A DNA stretch of 64,000 nucleotides from JABMQB01 sp963666575 (GCA_963666575.2 CAXXYG010000016.1:310001-374000), one strand, 5' to 3'. Shown: positions 37,898 to 47,389, counted from the stretch's first letter. Notes: generated by a model from the letters alone, not told the origin. Numbers and translations are program-made.

Positions 37898-38353
37898 ATG
37901 CGTGTAGTAATTCAAAAAGTATCAAAAGCATCAGTAACTATTAATTCAACTATTTATTCCTCCATAAATCAAGGGTTATTAGTATTGTTAGGAATTGAAG
38001 AATCCGATAACCATGAAGACATTAACTGGCTGGTAAAAAAAATTATTCACCTCCGTATTTTTGATGATTCAGAGGGAATAATGAATTTATCGGTAAAAGA
38101 TACTAATGGCGAAATTATAGTTGTTAGCCAATTTACCCTTCATGCATCAACAAAAAAAGGAAACCGCCCGTCGTACATAAAAGCCGCAAAACCTGAAATT
38201 TCAATTCCTCTTTATGAAAAATTTAATTTAACTCTCGAAGAACAATTTGGAAAAAAAATTCAGACAGGCCAGTTTGGTGCTATGATGGAAGTTGCTTTGG
38301 TAAACGATGGGCCAGTTACCATTATAATTGATTCAAAAAATAAAGATTTATAA
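37898..38353 (+). CDS. dtd: D-aminoacyl-tRNA deacylase
   Basis: Hydrolyses D-aminoacyl-tRNAs to prevent D-amino acids entering proteins. The 151-residue length matches the family. Both active-site signatures are visible: SQFTLHASTKKGNRPSY and the Gly-cisPro motif in ALVNDGPVTIIID. The N-terminus MRVVIQKVSKASVTI is canonical. It starts a plus-strand run with the MazG-like and deoC genes. Confidence 0.97.
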   Translation: MRVVIQKVSKASVTINSTIYSSINQGLLVLLGIEESDNHEDINWLVKKIIHLRIFDDSEGIMNLSVKDTNGEIIVVSQFTLHASTKKGNRPSYIKAAKPEISIPLYEKFNLTLEEQFGKKIQTGQFGAMMEVALVNDGPVTIIIDSKNKDL

Positions 38354-38440
38354 ATAAAATAAATAACAAAATTAACATTGTATGTTATCACTAATCCCAA
38401 TTTTTTATGAAATTTGGGAATATAATCCCAGTTTTATAAA

Positions 38441-38785
38441 ATGGAACAAAAACAGATTACCATACAGGAGGCACAGGAAAAAGTTGATTTTTGGGTAAAA
38501 ACCATCGGTGTCCGTTATTTTAACGAATTAACAAACATGGCTATCCTCACCGAAGAAGTTGGAGAATTGGCACGCATAATGGCACGCACATATGGCGATC
38601 AATCCTTTAAAAACAATGAAGAAAAACATAATCTGGGCGACGAAATGGCCGATGTGCTTTGGGTATTAATTTGTTTGGCTAATCAAACCGGTGTTGACCT
38701 TACTAGTGCATTTCAAAAAAATATGGCAAAAAAAACGTTGCGCGATAAAAACCGCCATATCAACAACGATAAACTAAAAAAATAA
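38441..38785 (+). CDS. MazG-like nucleotide pyrophosphohydrolase
   Basis: A 114-residue all-alpha NTP pyrophosphohydrolase. The metal-binding motif is present as EEVGELARI (ExxE) and GDEMADVLWVLICLAN (ExxD), in the usual MazG order. The substrate nucleotide is not known. It lies 87 bases after dtd and 5 bases before deoC, so it is co-transcribed with deoC. Confidence 0.92.
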   Translation: MEQKQITIQEAQEKVDFWVKTIGVRYFNELTNMAILTEEVGELARIMARTYGDQSFKNNEEKHNLGDEMADVLWVLICLANQTGVDLTSAFQKNMAKKTLRDKNRHINNDKLKK

Positions 38786-38790
38786 AAGAT

Positions 38791-39648
38791 ATGAATTTTG
38801 AACCTATTCCATTCGATACAAAATCGTTACCCGAACAAGTTGAACTATATATAAAAAAATCAGCCCTACCAATTCAGGAAGAATTGCTGAAAAAACTCTT
38901 TAACTGTATCGACTTAACAACATTAAATTCGACTGATACAAAAAAGCACGTATCTGAATTTACCCAAAAAGTAAACTCATTTTCATCCGTATTTCCTGAT
39001 TTAAATAATGTAGCAGCCATTTGTATATATCCCAACATGGCTCAAACCGTTAAAGAAAACCTGGTTGACAAAAACGTAAAAATAGCAGCTGTTGCAGGAG
39101 GTTTCCCTTCATCGATGACATTCACAAGCGTAAAAGCCGCTGAAGCCACAATGGCTGTAAAAAACGGTGCCGATGAAATCGATATTGTAATTCCGTTATG
39201 GGCATTTCTGGAAAAAGACTATGTTTTCTGCTCAACCGAAATAGAATTAATAAAAACAGCAATTGGCGACGCCCACTTAAAAGTAATTTTAGAAAGTGGC
39301 GTATTAAACGATCCCGGACTTATTTGGAAAGCATCGGTAATTGCACTTGAAGCAGGTGCTGATTTTATAAAAACCTCAACAGGCAAAATGCCACAGGCAG
39401 CAACACCCGAAGCAGCAATTGTAATGTGCCACGCCCTAAAATGGTGGCATATTAAAACTGGCCGGAAATGTGGTTTTAAACCCGCAGGGGGAATTAGTAC
39501 TTCGGAAGAAGCTATGCTTTATTTTACCATTGTAAATGACATACTCGGTAAAGAATGGCTTAACAGCCAACTTTTCAGAATTGGCGCCAGCAGATTGGCA
39601 AATAACTTATTATCAGACATCATGGCTAAAACTATCTCTCACTTTTAA
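38791..39648 (+). CDS. deoC: Deoxyribose-phosphate aldolase
   Basis: Splits 2-deoxyribose-5-phosphate into glyceraldehyde-3-phosphate and acetaldehyde in nucleoside catabolism. At 285 residues it is in the longer form common in Bacteroidota. The Schiff-base lysine is in GADFIKTSTGKMPQAAT and the second active-site lysine in GFKPAGGISTSEEA; NGADEIDIVIPLWAFLEKD and LKVILESGVL are typical. It starts five bases after the MazG-like gene. It would be a downstream sink for deoxynucleosides released from DNA. Confidence 0.96.
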   Translation: MNFEPIPFDTKSLPEQVELYIKKSALPIQEELLKKLFNCIDLTTLNSTDTKKHVSEFTQKVNSFSSVFPDLNNVAAICIYPNMAQTVKENLVDKNVKIAAVAGGFPSSMTFTSVKAAEATMAVKNGADEIDIVIPLWAFLEKDYVFCSTEIELIKTAIGDAHLKVILESGVLNDPGLIWKASVIALEAGADFIKTSTGKMPQAATPEAAIVMCHALKWWHIKTGRKCGFKPAGGISTSEEAMLYFTIVNDILGKEWLNSQLFRIGASRLANNLLSDIMAKTISHF

Positions 39649-39682
39649 AAAAATCCATTCACTTCGAAATTGATTATACACT

Positions 39683-40228
39683 ATGGAAAACCCGAATACC
39701 CTCACCGACCAACAAATTGATAATTGGTTCAACAATTCTGAATGGCTTGAAAGTTGGCCAATAAAACCACATTCCTCAATAAATAAACGCAGGTTGGCTA
39801 AAGCCATTTATAATCATCCAAAAAGATGGTTAAAAGCATTTCAATTCCTGAATAAAACCGATTTGACAACTCTTGAGGAAGGGAAAATTAAAATTGAGGG
39901 GCAGAACGTTTTTTATGCTGTTGCTCAATACACCACAAAAAACAGAGAGGATGCCGAATTTGAAGCGCATAAATCCTACATCGACATACAATATGTAATA
40001 AAAGGTGAGGAATTAATTGGTGTTTGCCAGGCTGAAGAATTACCTGTTTCTAAGCCTTATAACAGCCAAAAAGATATAGTTTTTTATAACCACAAAGGAG
40101 GTGATTTTCACAAAGCTGATCCTTCAGATTTTTTTATCTTTTTCCCGGAAGAAGCTCACTGCCCAGCTGTTAAGTTGAGTGCTAATTCAGAAGTCAAAAA
40201 ACTGGTCGTAAAAATAAAAATTAACTAA
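39683..40228 (+). CDS. YhcH/YjgK/YiaL-family (DUF386) protein
   Basis: A 181-residue cupin-like protein. Signature elements are YTTKNREDAEFEAHKSYIDIQYVIKGEELIGVC and FFIFFPEEAHCPAVKL, where His and Glu residues form the metal site of this family. Relatives occur with sialic acid and sugar-acid catabolism (EbgC/YhcH), but the substrate here is open. An N-terminal extension of about 35 residues (NTLTDQQIDNWFNNSEW) precedes the domain. It is convergent with the polyprenyl synthase gene with three bases between stops. Confidence 0.9.
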   Translation: MENPNTLTDQQIDNWFNNSEWLESWPIKPHSSINKRRLAKAIYNHPKRWLKAFQFLNKTDLTTLEEGKIKIEGQNVFYAVAQYTTKNREDAEFEAHKSYIDIQYVIKGEELIGVCQAEELPVSKPYNSQKDIVFYNHKGGDFHKADPSDFFIFFPEEAHCPAVKLSANSEVKKLVVKIKIN

Positions 40229-40231
40229 TAT

Positions 40232-41206
40232 CTATTTTTTACGGGTAGTAATATATTCTAACAATTCGATGAGTGACTGACGGGCTTCATTTTCAGGGAA
40301 TTCGCTTATTGCAGAAATGGCTTTGTTCTTAAACTCTTCCATTTTTAATTTCGCATATTCGATGCCTCCTTTTTCATTTACCAATTTTACTAACTCACTA
40401 ACCTTTGCCGAATTTTTATTTTTCCGTTTTATCAATCGGATGATGCGTTTGTGTTCTTTCGGGTCTGAATTTCTTAAAACAAACAACAATGGGAGGGTAA
40501 TTTTTTTCTCTTTTATATCATTTCCCGTTGGTTTGCCAATAATTCCTTTTGCCTGGTAATCAAAAATATCATCTTTAATTTGGAATGCAATTCCGGCATC
40601 TTGGCCTATTCGGTACATTTTTTCAACCAACTCATCATCTTCGGTGGCCGAAGCAGTACCAATTGCCATACTTGTAGCAATTAAAGAGGCTGTTTTTTTT
40701 CGAATAATTTCAAAATAGGTTTCTTCATCAATATCAAGTTTCCGGCTTTTTTTAATTTGTAGAATTTCGCCCTCACTCATATCTTCAACAGCCCTCGAAA
40801 TAAGGTGCAAAAAGCGGTAACATTTATTCTCGAGTGTTAACAATAATCCTTTCGCCAAAATAAAATCACCAACCAATACTGCCAATTTATTCCGCCATAA
40901 AGCATTCACCGAAAAACTGCCCCGCCGTTCGTACGATTCATCAACCACATCGTCGTGTAACAAAGTAGCCGTATGCATTAACTCAACCGAACATGCAGCA
41001 AGTTGTGACATATCGTTGGTTGAACCATGCAATTTAGCCGATAAAAAAACAAACATTGGCCTTAACTGTTTGCCTTTTGTCCGATACACATAATTTAAAA
41101 TGGTGCCCAGCAAAGGAACATCGCTTTTCAACGACTTTTTAAAATACGGTTCAAAATCTTTTAACTCCTTATCAATAGGAGCTTTAATATTCTTTATTGA
41201 TGCCAT
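40232..41206 (-). CDS. Polyprenyl diphosphate synthase
   Basis: A trans-isoprenyl diphosphate synthase of 324 residues, most likely making the long side chain of menaquinone. Both aspartate-rich motifs are visible: the first in TATLLHDDVVDESYERRG and the second in FQIKDDIFDYQAKG. GKQLRPMFVFLSAKL (substrate lysine/arginine) is also canonical. The residue before the first DD motif region (AACSVELMHTATLL) lacks bulky aromatics, fitting long-chain products. It is transcribed divergently from the ArsR gene. Confidence 0.93.
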   Translation of the reverse strand: MASIKNIKAPIDKELKDFEPYFKKSLKSDVPLLGTILNYVYRTKGKQLRPMFVFLSAKLHGSTNDMSQLAACSVELMHTATLLHDDVVDESYERRGSFSVNALWRNKLAVLVGDFILAKGLLLTLENKCYRFLHLISRAVEDMSEGEILQIKKSRKLDIDEETYFEIIRKKTASLIATSMAIGTASATEDDELVEKMYRIGQDAGIAFQIKDDIFDYQAKGIIGKPTGNDIKEKKITLPLLFVLRNSDPKEHKRIIRLIKRKNKNSAKVSELVKLVNEKGGIEYAKLKMEEFKNKAISAISEFPENEARQSLIELLEYITTRKK

Positions 41207-41347
41207 TAAATCGGTTGAATTCGTATCGGCAAATTAGCAAAAAAAAAACCGCCCTATCAACTTTTCATTGTTAAAAGGTTATTCTTGCCTCCTAAAACCA
41301 AATTATCAAAAGAATTTTCCAAAAAAATATTGTATTACACAACATTA

Positions 41348-41376
41348 AAATATATTCTTAAATATTTATATATTTG
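41348..41376 (+). promoter_or_regulatory. Predicted promoter and possible operator of the ArsR gene
   Basis: TATATTTG (41369-41376) fits the -7 consensus exactly, 24 bases before the ATG. An 8-bp inverted repeat, AAATATAT (41348-41355) and ATATATTT (41368-41375), overlaps it and is a candidate autoregulatory operator. No clear -33 box is seen. The region is very AT-rich, so the repeat may be chance. Confidence 0.4.
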
Positions 41377-41399
41377 CATTCTTAACTTATTAAATAATT

Positions 41400-41702
41400 A
41401 TGGTCGACATCAGGGAGTTAGATACGGAAAGATTAGAAATTGCATCGAATATGCTAAAAGCTATTGCTCATCCCATGCGTATTTCAATTTTAAAACACCT
41501 CGAAGGAGGGAAAAAATTGACCGTAACCCAAATCCATGAATTGCTGGGCATTGAACAATCTACTACCTCTCATCATTTGGGAATTTTAAAAGACAAAGGC
41601 GTTTTATGTTCCAAGCGTGAAGGAAAAAACACCTTTTATTTTTTAAAACACGATATTTTAAGCCAGGTAATAGATTGCCTCAGCAAGTGTGCCTGCGAAT
41701 AA
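41400..41702 (+). CDS. ArsR/SmtB-family transcriptional regulator
   Basis: A 100-residue winged-helix repressor. The helix-turn-helix is LTVTQIHELLGIEQSTTSHHLGILKDKGVL, preceded by MLKAIAHPMRISILKHLEGG, and the wing is KREGKNTFYFL. The protein ends CLSKCACE, so the C-terminus carries a Cys pair that could sense metal or redox; the classic ELCVCDL metal site in helix 3 is not present. The target is unknown; no transporter is adjacent, and autoregulation is plausible from the upstream palindrome. Confidence 0.93.
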   Translation: MVDIRELDTERLEIASNMLKAIAHPMRISILKHLEGGKKLTVTQIHELLGIEQSTTSHHLGILKDKGVLCSKREGKNTFYFLKHDILSQVIDCLSKCACE

Positions 41703-41711
41703 AAACTATTT

Positions 41712-42419
41712 TCACCCATTTTTTTTCCCCGTAGTTAATTTTAGATTTACTTCCCGACGTACTCTGCCGGCAACAAGGTGTTCATATTTTGCCATAAAAT
41801 CTTCAACAGCCGGTTTATCTTTTTTCGACAATTCACGCAATGCCCACGACAATGCTTTAACCACCATATCATCGCGGTCAGCAATTACTTTTTCACAAAT
41901 CATAAGCGTTCGGGGCGTATCACCTTTGCCTCCTCTCGATTTTAGATTTAATGCCACTGTGCTAACCACTGCCACTCGCCGCCACCAACGGTTTTCAGAA
42001 GCCAACCAATCCAAAACAACATCATCGCCAATTTGTCCTTCGCGCCAAGCCCAACCCGAAAGCATTATGGAAAAAGAATCAACCGAAGCCCAATTGTCGA
42101 GATTTTGGCCTAATCTCAATAAATCATCTAAAACAAGTGCAGATAAAGCTTTTTTATTGTTCCACAATAAGCTAAAAGCTACCATTTGGCATTCAAACAT
42201 TGCAGTAGCAGTTAACTTTTTAGCAAATTCAATCAATTCCCGTGGCGAATAACTTTTACACTCATTTGTCCATAATTCTTTTACAACACTTTTTAATTGA
42301 GGACTTGTAATACCCAAAACCTCCATAGATGTGGGGCAATACGTTTTTGCATTTTCTGTACGAACAGGATCGGATAATAATTTTAAAGCAGCTATTATTT
42401 CAGTAATTTTTGCTTCCAT
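41712..42419 (-). CDS. AlkD-like DNA alkylation repair protein
   Basis: A HEAT-like repeat DNA glycosylase of 235 residues that excises bulky or cationic alkylated bases. Family landmarks: VLGITSPQLKSVVKELW, the conserved LGQNLDNWASVDSFS (the catalytic Asp/Trp region of AlkD-like proteins), ENRWWRRVAVVSTVAL, and DDMVVKALSWALRELSKKD. It is convergent with the ArsR gene, with nine bases between stop codons. Confidence 0.9.
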   Translation of the reverse strand: MEAKITEIIAALKLLSDPVRTENAKTYCPTSMEVLGITSPQLKSVVKELWTNECKSYSPRELIEFAKKLTATAMFECQMVAFSLLWNNKKALSALVLDDLLRLGQNLDNWASVDSFSIMLSGWAWREGQIGDDVVLDWLASENRWWRRVAVVSTVALNLKSRGGKGDTPRTLMICEKVIADRDDMVVKALSWALRELSKKDKPAVEDFMAKYEHLVAGRVRREVNLKLTTGKKNG

Positions 42420-42531
42420 AACTCCAAAATTAATACATAAATTACATTTTACCCCTTCCTCCTAATAAAAAAAGCCATTCCATTTATTCAAAAAAGAAAT
42501 CACTATTTTTACCACCAAACAAAATTGAACT

Positions 42532-43110
42532 ATGAAACTTGTTTTTGCTACCAACAACCAACACAAATTACATGAACTTCGAACTATGTTAGGCAGTAAA
42601 TTTGAATTGTTAAGCCTGTCCGACATTGGTTGTACCGATGAAATACCCGAAGAACAACCAACACTTGAGGGAAATGCAAGGCAAAAGGCACAATTCATTT
42701 TTAACAAGTACAAAATCAATTGTTTTGCCGATGATACCGGCCTCGAAATTGAATCACTTAATGGCGAACCTGGTGTTTATTCAGCACGGTATGCCGGCCC
42801 GGATAACAATGCCCAGGCAAACATGGACAAAGTTTTATCAAATCTGGCTAAAATAAAAAACCGTAATGCACGTTTTAGGACTGTGATTTTGTTGATTTTA
42901 GATGGCAAAGAATACGCTTTTGAAGGAATTGTTGATGGAACTATTTTATCAGAAAAAAAAGGAACAACAGGATTTGGGTACGACCCTATATTTTTGCCAA
43001 ACGGATTTAATCAAACATTTGCCGAAATGGCTCTTTCTGAAAAAAATACCATTAGCCACCGAGGCAGGGCCGTAAAAAAATTAACTGATTTTTTAACCAT
43101 GCCTAAATAG
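42532..43110 (+). CDS. rdgB: dITP/XTP pyrophosphatase (RdgB/HAM1 family)
   Basis: Removes non-canonical purine triphosphates (ITP, XTP, dITP) from the nucleotide pool. The 192-residue length is standard. Signatures: MKLVFATNNQHKLHEL, FADDTGLEIESLNGEPGVYSARYAG, GTTGFGYDPIFLPNG and SHRGRAVKKL. It is followed after about 40 bases by porZ and then recO, a gene order I believe is common in Bacteroidota. Confidence 0.97.
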   Translation: MKLVFATNNQHKLHELRTMLGSKFELLSLSDIGCTDEIPEEQPTLEGNARQKAQFIFNKYKINCFADDTGLEIESLNGEPGVYSARYAGPDNNAQANMDKVLSNLAKIKNRNARFRTVILLILDGKEYAFEGIVDGTILSEKKGTTGFGYDPIFLPNGFNQTFAEMALSEKNTISHRGRAVKKLTDFLTMPK

Positions 43111-43150
43111 TTTTCGGCAGTTATAAAATTTGAAACTAAAATTAGAATTA

Positions 43151-45484
43151 ATGAACGCTTCCAAATTTGTTTTTATAATTATTCTTTTTTTATCCGGCAT
43201 CCTTCAAAGTGTTGCTCAAAGGGCAGTTGGCGATTGGCAGGATTACCTGTCGTTTTCGAAAGCCATTAAAGTGGCCGATGCCGGCGACAGAATATATTGT
43301 GCCACCGAAGGAGGTTTATTTTATTACAACCTTGAAGATAACAGTACCAACAAATTTTCGGGAGTCAATTCTCTTTCCGATATTGGAATTAATACCATTA
43401 GCTACAACTCAATTCAAAATTTATTACTTGTTGCCTATAAAAACAGCAATATCGACCTGATTTATGAATCACAGATTATTAACCTTTCAGATATAAAACG
43501 AAAAACAATAACCGGCGATAAAACCATTAATAATATTTTGTTTGTCGATGACCTCGTTTATCTCTCGTGTGGTTTTGGAATTGTTGTAATAAATCTTACC
43601 AAACTTGAAATTAAAGACACCTACTTTATTGGTGAAAATGGCGGCATGGCTACCGTTTACGATATGGAATACGATGGCCAGTATTTATATGCAGCTACAG
43701 ATAACGGCATTTTATATGCCGATAAAAACGAACCAAATTTATTGGATTACAATAACTGGCATCTATTAGAAGACATTCCTCATTCAACTGGTAAATTCAC
43801 AAACCTGGAAATATTTACCGACAAATTAATTGCCAATTACATTCCCGGCTCAGGTATCGAAAATGAATTTTATATACGTAACGGTTCTACCTGGGACACA
43901 TACGTTTCGGAAGTATTTTCGGGAGAAAACATGCAAACCAATGGTAACTATTTAACCATTAATTCTTCGAGTGAAATATACATCATAAACAGCTCGCATT
44001 CAGTTGTCACAAAAATCAAAAATTATATTTTTTCTGAAAGTGAAGAATCGGCTTCACCAAATAACGCGCTGTTTTCTGAATCCGCCGGATTATTTATTGC
44101 CGATAATAACCTGGGATTAATAAAAGCGGTTGATCAGTCATTTGAGATAATTAAACCCCAAGGCCCTTTTAACAACGACGCATTTTCATTATACACCACT
44201 CAAAACGAATTATGGGTATGCGCCGGAGGAAGAAGCAGTTCGTGGGGTAATTTATATAAAGCTCCTCAATTACAACATTTAAAAGACAACAACTGGACTT
44301 CTTTCTCAAAAAAAGAATACCCCGAAATGACCGGTTTTCATGATATTGTAACAGTAGTTGCCAATCCTTTAGACCCTGGCCATATTTTTGCAGGCTCATG
44401 GGGTGGTGGTATTATTGAGTTTAAAAATGGCGAGTTTATTGAAAGATACAGCACACATAACAGTTCGCTACAAAGTGCCATACCCGACCAACCCGATGAA
44501 CCATATACGCGTATTGGAGGTTTGGCTTTCGATTCGCAGGGAAATTTATGGGTAACCAACACACAAGTCCCAAAGGTTTTAAGTGTTAAAAAAACAAGCG
44601 GCCAATGGGAAGCATTTGAATTACCTGAAATTGCCAATTCATTTAACCTTGGGAATATAATTGTAACTCAAAACGATGATAAATGGTTGGTTGTGCGTCA
44701 GAACGGATTATACGTAGTTAACAACGATAATACACAGAAAAAACAACTTGTTGTAAAATCGTATTTTAGCAATGGCACCGATGAAGTAATTGTAGACATG
44801 AACGATGTTTATTGTATTGCTGAAGACCTTGACGGAGCTATTTGGCTGGGAACTTCAAAAGGAGTTGCTGTTTACAATAATCCTCAACAAGTTTGGAACC
44901 AGGGATTTTTATATGCCAGCCACCCGGGACTAGATATTAACGATGGTGCCTACCACCCTTTGCTTGAAACAGAAACTATTACAGCCATAGCTATTGATGG
45001 CGCTAACCGAAAATGGATGGGTACCCAAAACTCGGGTGTTTACCTTATTTCTGACAACGGCGAAAAAGAGATCAACCATTTTACGACTGAAAATAGCCCG
45101 CTTTTATCAAATAAAATTACAAGTATTGCAATCAATGGAAACAGTGGCGAAGTATTTTTTGGCACCGAAGATGGAATAATTTCTTATCAGGGAGAAGCCC
45201 AAAAAGGCAACAATGATTTTTCGGAAGCTTATGTTTACCCCAATCCGGTAAGAGAAACATACGATGGCCCGGTAATTATCTCAGGCTTATTAAATGAAAC
45301 CGATGTAAAAATCACTGATATTAGCGGGAACCTTGTATTTCAAACCACATCGCTGGGGGGACAAGCCAACTGGGATGGAAAAAACCTCAACGGAAACAGG
45401 GTAAAAACCGGCGTATACCTTATTTTACTAACCGATCAGGAAGGTGAAAAAACACATATTCTAAAACTTTTGTTTATTCATTGA
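43151..45484 (+). CDS. porZ: Type IX secretion system protein PorZ
   Basis: PorZ is an outer-membrane surface component that helps attach anionic LPS to T9SS cargo. The sequence starts MNASKFVFIIILFLSGI (ATG 43151), a signal peptide ending SVAQ; an ATG-less extension to 43130 is less likely. VGDWQDYLSFSKAIKVADAGDRIYCATEGGLFYY is characteristic of PorZ. Two seven-bladed propellers of the regulator-propeller type follow (blades such as YDMEYDGQYLYAATDNGILY, IGGLAFDSQGNLWVTN and AEDLDGAIWLGTSKGVAVY). A C-terminal sorting-like domain (AYVYPNPVRETYDGP ... WDGKNLNGNRVKTGVYLILL) ends the protein. The stop overlaps the recO start (TGATG). Two T9SS cargo proteins are encoded in this window. Confidence 0.88.
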   Translation: MNASKFVFIIILFLSGILQSVAQRAVGDWQDYLSFSKAIKVADAGDRIYCATEGGLFYYNLEDNSTNKFSGVNSLSDIGINTISYNSIQNLLLVAYKNSNIDLIYESQIINLSDIKRKTITGDKTINNILFVDDLVYLSCGFGIVVINLTKLEIKDTYFIGENGGMATVYDMEYDGQYLYAATDNGILYADKNEPNLLDYNNWHLLEDIPHSTGKFTNLEIFTDKLIANYIPGSGIENEFYIRNGSTWDTYVSEVFSGENMQTNGNYLTINSSSEIYIINSSHSVVTKIKNYIFSESEESASPNNALFSESAGLFIADNNLGLIKAVDQSFEIIKPQGPFNNDAFSLYTTQNELWVCAGGRSSSWGNLYKAPQLQHLKDNNWTSFSKKEYPEMTGFHDIVTVVANPLDPGHIFAGSWGGGIIEFKNGEFIERYSTHNSSLQSAIPDQPDEPYTRIGGLAFDSQGNLWVTNTQVPKVLSVKKTSGQWEAFELPEIANSFNLGNIIVTQNDDKWLVVRQNGLYVVNNDNTQKKQLVVKSYFSNGTDEVIVDMNDVYCIAEDLDGAIWLGTSKGVAVYNNPQQVWNQGFLYASHPGLDINDGAYHPLLETETITAIAIDGANRKWMGTQNSGVYLISDNGEKEINHFTTENSPLLSNKITSIAINGNSGEVFFGTEDGIISYQGEAQKGNNDFSEAYVYPNPVRETYDGPVIISGLLNETDVKITDISGNLVFQTTSLGGQANWDGKNLNGNRVKTGVYLILLTDQEGEKTHILKLLFIH

Positions 45485-46200
45485 TGATTTCTAAAACGGA
45501 AGGAATAGTTTTGCGGCTGGTAAAATATGGCGAAAATGGTGTCATTGCTACCATTTACACCAAAGATTTTGGAAAACAAGCCTATATTTTTCAAACCAAA
45601 AAATCAAAAAATAAAATTCCACAATTACAACCACTTTTTATTCTTGATATGGAGGTTTATCACAAAAAAAACAGAAATGTACAACGTATTAAAGAATATA
45701 AAATAAGCCCCCCTTTTACATCTATTCCGTACGATATAGCTAAAACAACTCAGGCTCTGTTTTTAGCTGAAATAATTTCAAAAACCATTCAGGAAGAAGA
45801 AAGGAATCCACGTTTATTTGATTTTATCACAAACACAATTTTATATTTCGACTTGATGGATTCAGGAACGACAAATTTCCACTTGTATTTTCTGGCTCAT
45901 TTCGCTGGTTTTGCAGGCATTTCTCCAAATATTGATACACAAGTCCCTGATGGTTTTTTTGATTTGAAAAAAGGCTCAATCAAGCTCATTAGGCCAATCC
46001 ATAGCATGCATATGGATCGTGAAACAACTACTCTTTTTAAACAACTTGTTATTGTTAAAATTGAAGAATTAGCTGGCTTGCAAATATCGAATTCCCAAAA
46101 ACAAATACTTTTACAAAAACTCGTTGAATACTTTCAGCTACATTTTGAATCTTTTAAAGAAATTAAATCGTTAGATATTTTAAAAGAAATATTTAATTAA
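45484..46200 (+). CDS. recO: DNA repair protein RecO
   Basis: RecO helps load RecA on SSB-coated single strands in the RecFOR pathway. The 238-residue protein has the N-terminal OB fold (EGIVLRLVKYGENGVIATIYTKDFGKQAYIFQ) and the helical C-terminal domain (LYFLAHFAGFAGISPNID). I start at the ATG at 45484, which overlaps the porZ stop by one base; a TTG one codon earlier would add only Met. No zinc-finger cysteines are visible, as is usual for Bacteroidota RecO. Confidence 0.93.
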   Translation: MISKTEGIVLRLVKYGENGVIATIYTKDFGKQAYIFQTKKSKNKIPQLQPLFILDMEVYHKKNRNVQRIKEYKISPPFTSIPYDIAKTTQALFLAEIISKTIQEEERNPRLFDFITNTILYFDLMDSGTTNFHLYFLAHFAGFAGISPNIDTQVPDGFFDLKKGSIKLIRPIHSMHMDRETTTLFKQLVIVKIEELAGLQISNSQKQILLQKLVEYFQLHFESFKEIKSLDILKEIFN

Positions 46201-46243
46201 CTCACATTTTTACAAATAGTTATTTCAATAATCCTATACATAA

Positions 46244-47389
46244 ATGGATATACCAATGTCTTCAAATAAACAAAATAGTATTTTCTGGGAGATGAAAAAA
46301 CTAGCTGCCGAAAATCAAGCCATTGATTTAACTGTAGGACAAACTGAATTTAAATGCCCTTCTTATTTAACTGAATTAGCAGCTTCATATATACAAAATG
46401 GTTTTAATAATTTTTCTTGTCTTGAAGGTATTAAACCGTTTCGGGAACAAATTTCGTTGTACTATAAAAAATCCTACAATCATACATATAATCCAGAAAG
46501 TGAAATTACCATAACTTCAGGAATAGTTCAGGCTATTTCGACCGTTATTTGTACTTTTATAAAAGAAGACGATGAAGTAATAATTTTTGAACCGGCTTTC
46601 CCTACCTATGGGCCGGCGGTTAAACTTTCGGGCGGGAAACCAAAATTTATTTCTTTAAAACAACCCGATTTTCACATCGATTGGGAGGAAGTGGTTATGA
46701 CAATTACCTCCAAAACAAAAATGATTGTTATTGATTCACCACACAATCCTACAGGTAAAGTAATAACAACCGCCGATTTGGAGCAATTACAAAAATTAAC
46801 CAATGGCACTAACATAATAATTTTAAGTGATGAAACATTTGAAAATATGTGTTACGATAATTTACAGCACCAGAGTATTTCAAAATACCCCAATTTAATT
46901 TCACGTAGCCTTATCGTATCATCATTTGGCCCGGCTTTTAATATTAATGGCTGGAACCTTGCCTGGTGTGCCGGGCCTGAAAACCTCATGTCGGAATTTA
47001 AAAAAACTTATGAAATTAGTGCATTTAATGCAAATGCGCCTTTACAATATGCATTGTCCGATTATTTAAAATCGGGAGTCGATTATAATGAAATAACTGA
47101 ATTGTACCAGGGTAAAAGAAATTACTTTAACCGGTTAATGAAAAATTCGCCTTTTAAAATAATCCCAACAGAAGGCTCATATTTTCAACTACTTGATTAT
47201 TCTGCCATTTCAGACGAACCGGATTTTGATTTTGCTTTAAAACTAATCACAAAAGCCAAAGTAGCAACAGTGCCAATATCCACTTTTTACCACCAGAAAA
47301 AAAATGATTTTTTACTTCGAATTTGTTTTGCCAAAAAGAATGAAACTTTGGAAAAAGCAGCTCAATATTTATCTGAATTTAGACTTTAG
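46244..47389 (+). CDS. Class I/II aminotransferase-fold protein lacking the PLP lysine
   Basis: A 381-residue fold-type I PLP protein close to the methionine/kynurenine aminotransferase (YbdL-like) group. Retained landmarks: YTYNPESEITITSGIVQAIS, EVIIFEPAFPTYGPAV, IDSPHNPTGKV, the PLP-contacting Asp in IILSDETFENM, and the substrate arginine in LLRICFAKKNETLEKA. The Schiff-base site, normally SFGKTF-x-x-TGWK, reads SFGPAFNINGWN here (about 46921-46960), so the catalytic lysine is Pro and the following GWK is GWN. It should not perform normal transamination. The last 146 bases lie in the left copy of the IS target duplication, so the ORF is intact despite the insertion. Only 43 bases separate it from recO. 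Confidence 0.85.
   Translation: MDIPMSSNKQNSIFWEMKKLAAENQAIDLTVGQTEFKCPSYLTELAASYIQNGFNNFSCLEGIKPFREQISLYYKKSYNHTYNPESEITITSGIVQAISTVICTFIKEDDEVIIFEPAFPTYGPAVKLSGGKPKFISLKQPDFHIDWEEVVMTITSKTKMIVIDSPHNPTGKVITTADLEQLQKLTNGTNIIILSDETFENMCYDNLQHQSISKYPNLISRSLIVSSFGPAFNINGWNLAWCAGPENLMSEFKKTYEISAFNANAPLQYALSDYLKSGVDYNEITELYQGKRNYFNRLMKNSPFKIIPTEGSYFQLLDYSAISDEPDFDFALKLITKAKVATVPISTFYHQKKNDFLLRICFAKKNETLEKAAQYLSEFRL

Noticed and set aside
38391..38420. Hairpin with TCCCAA/TTGGGA between dtd and the MazG-like gene
   Set aside because: Only six strong pairs, and the sequence repeats TCCCA nearby; not convincing as a terminator or riboswitch.
41285..41539. 84-codon frame overlapping the ArsR gene
   Set aside because: It covers the ArsR promoter and runs out of frame through the helix-turn-helix coding region; the ArsR frame is clearly the real one.
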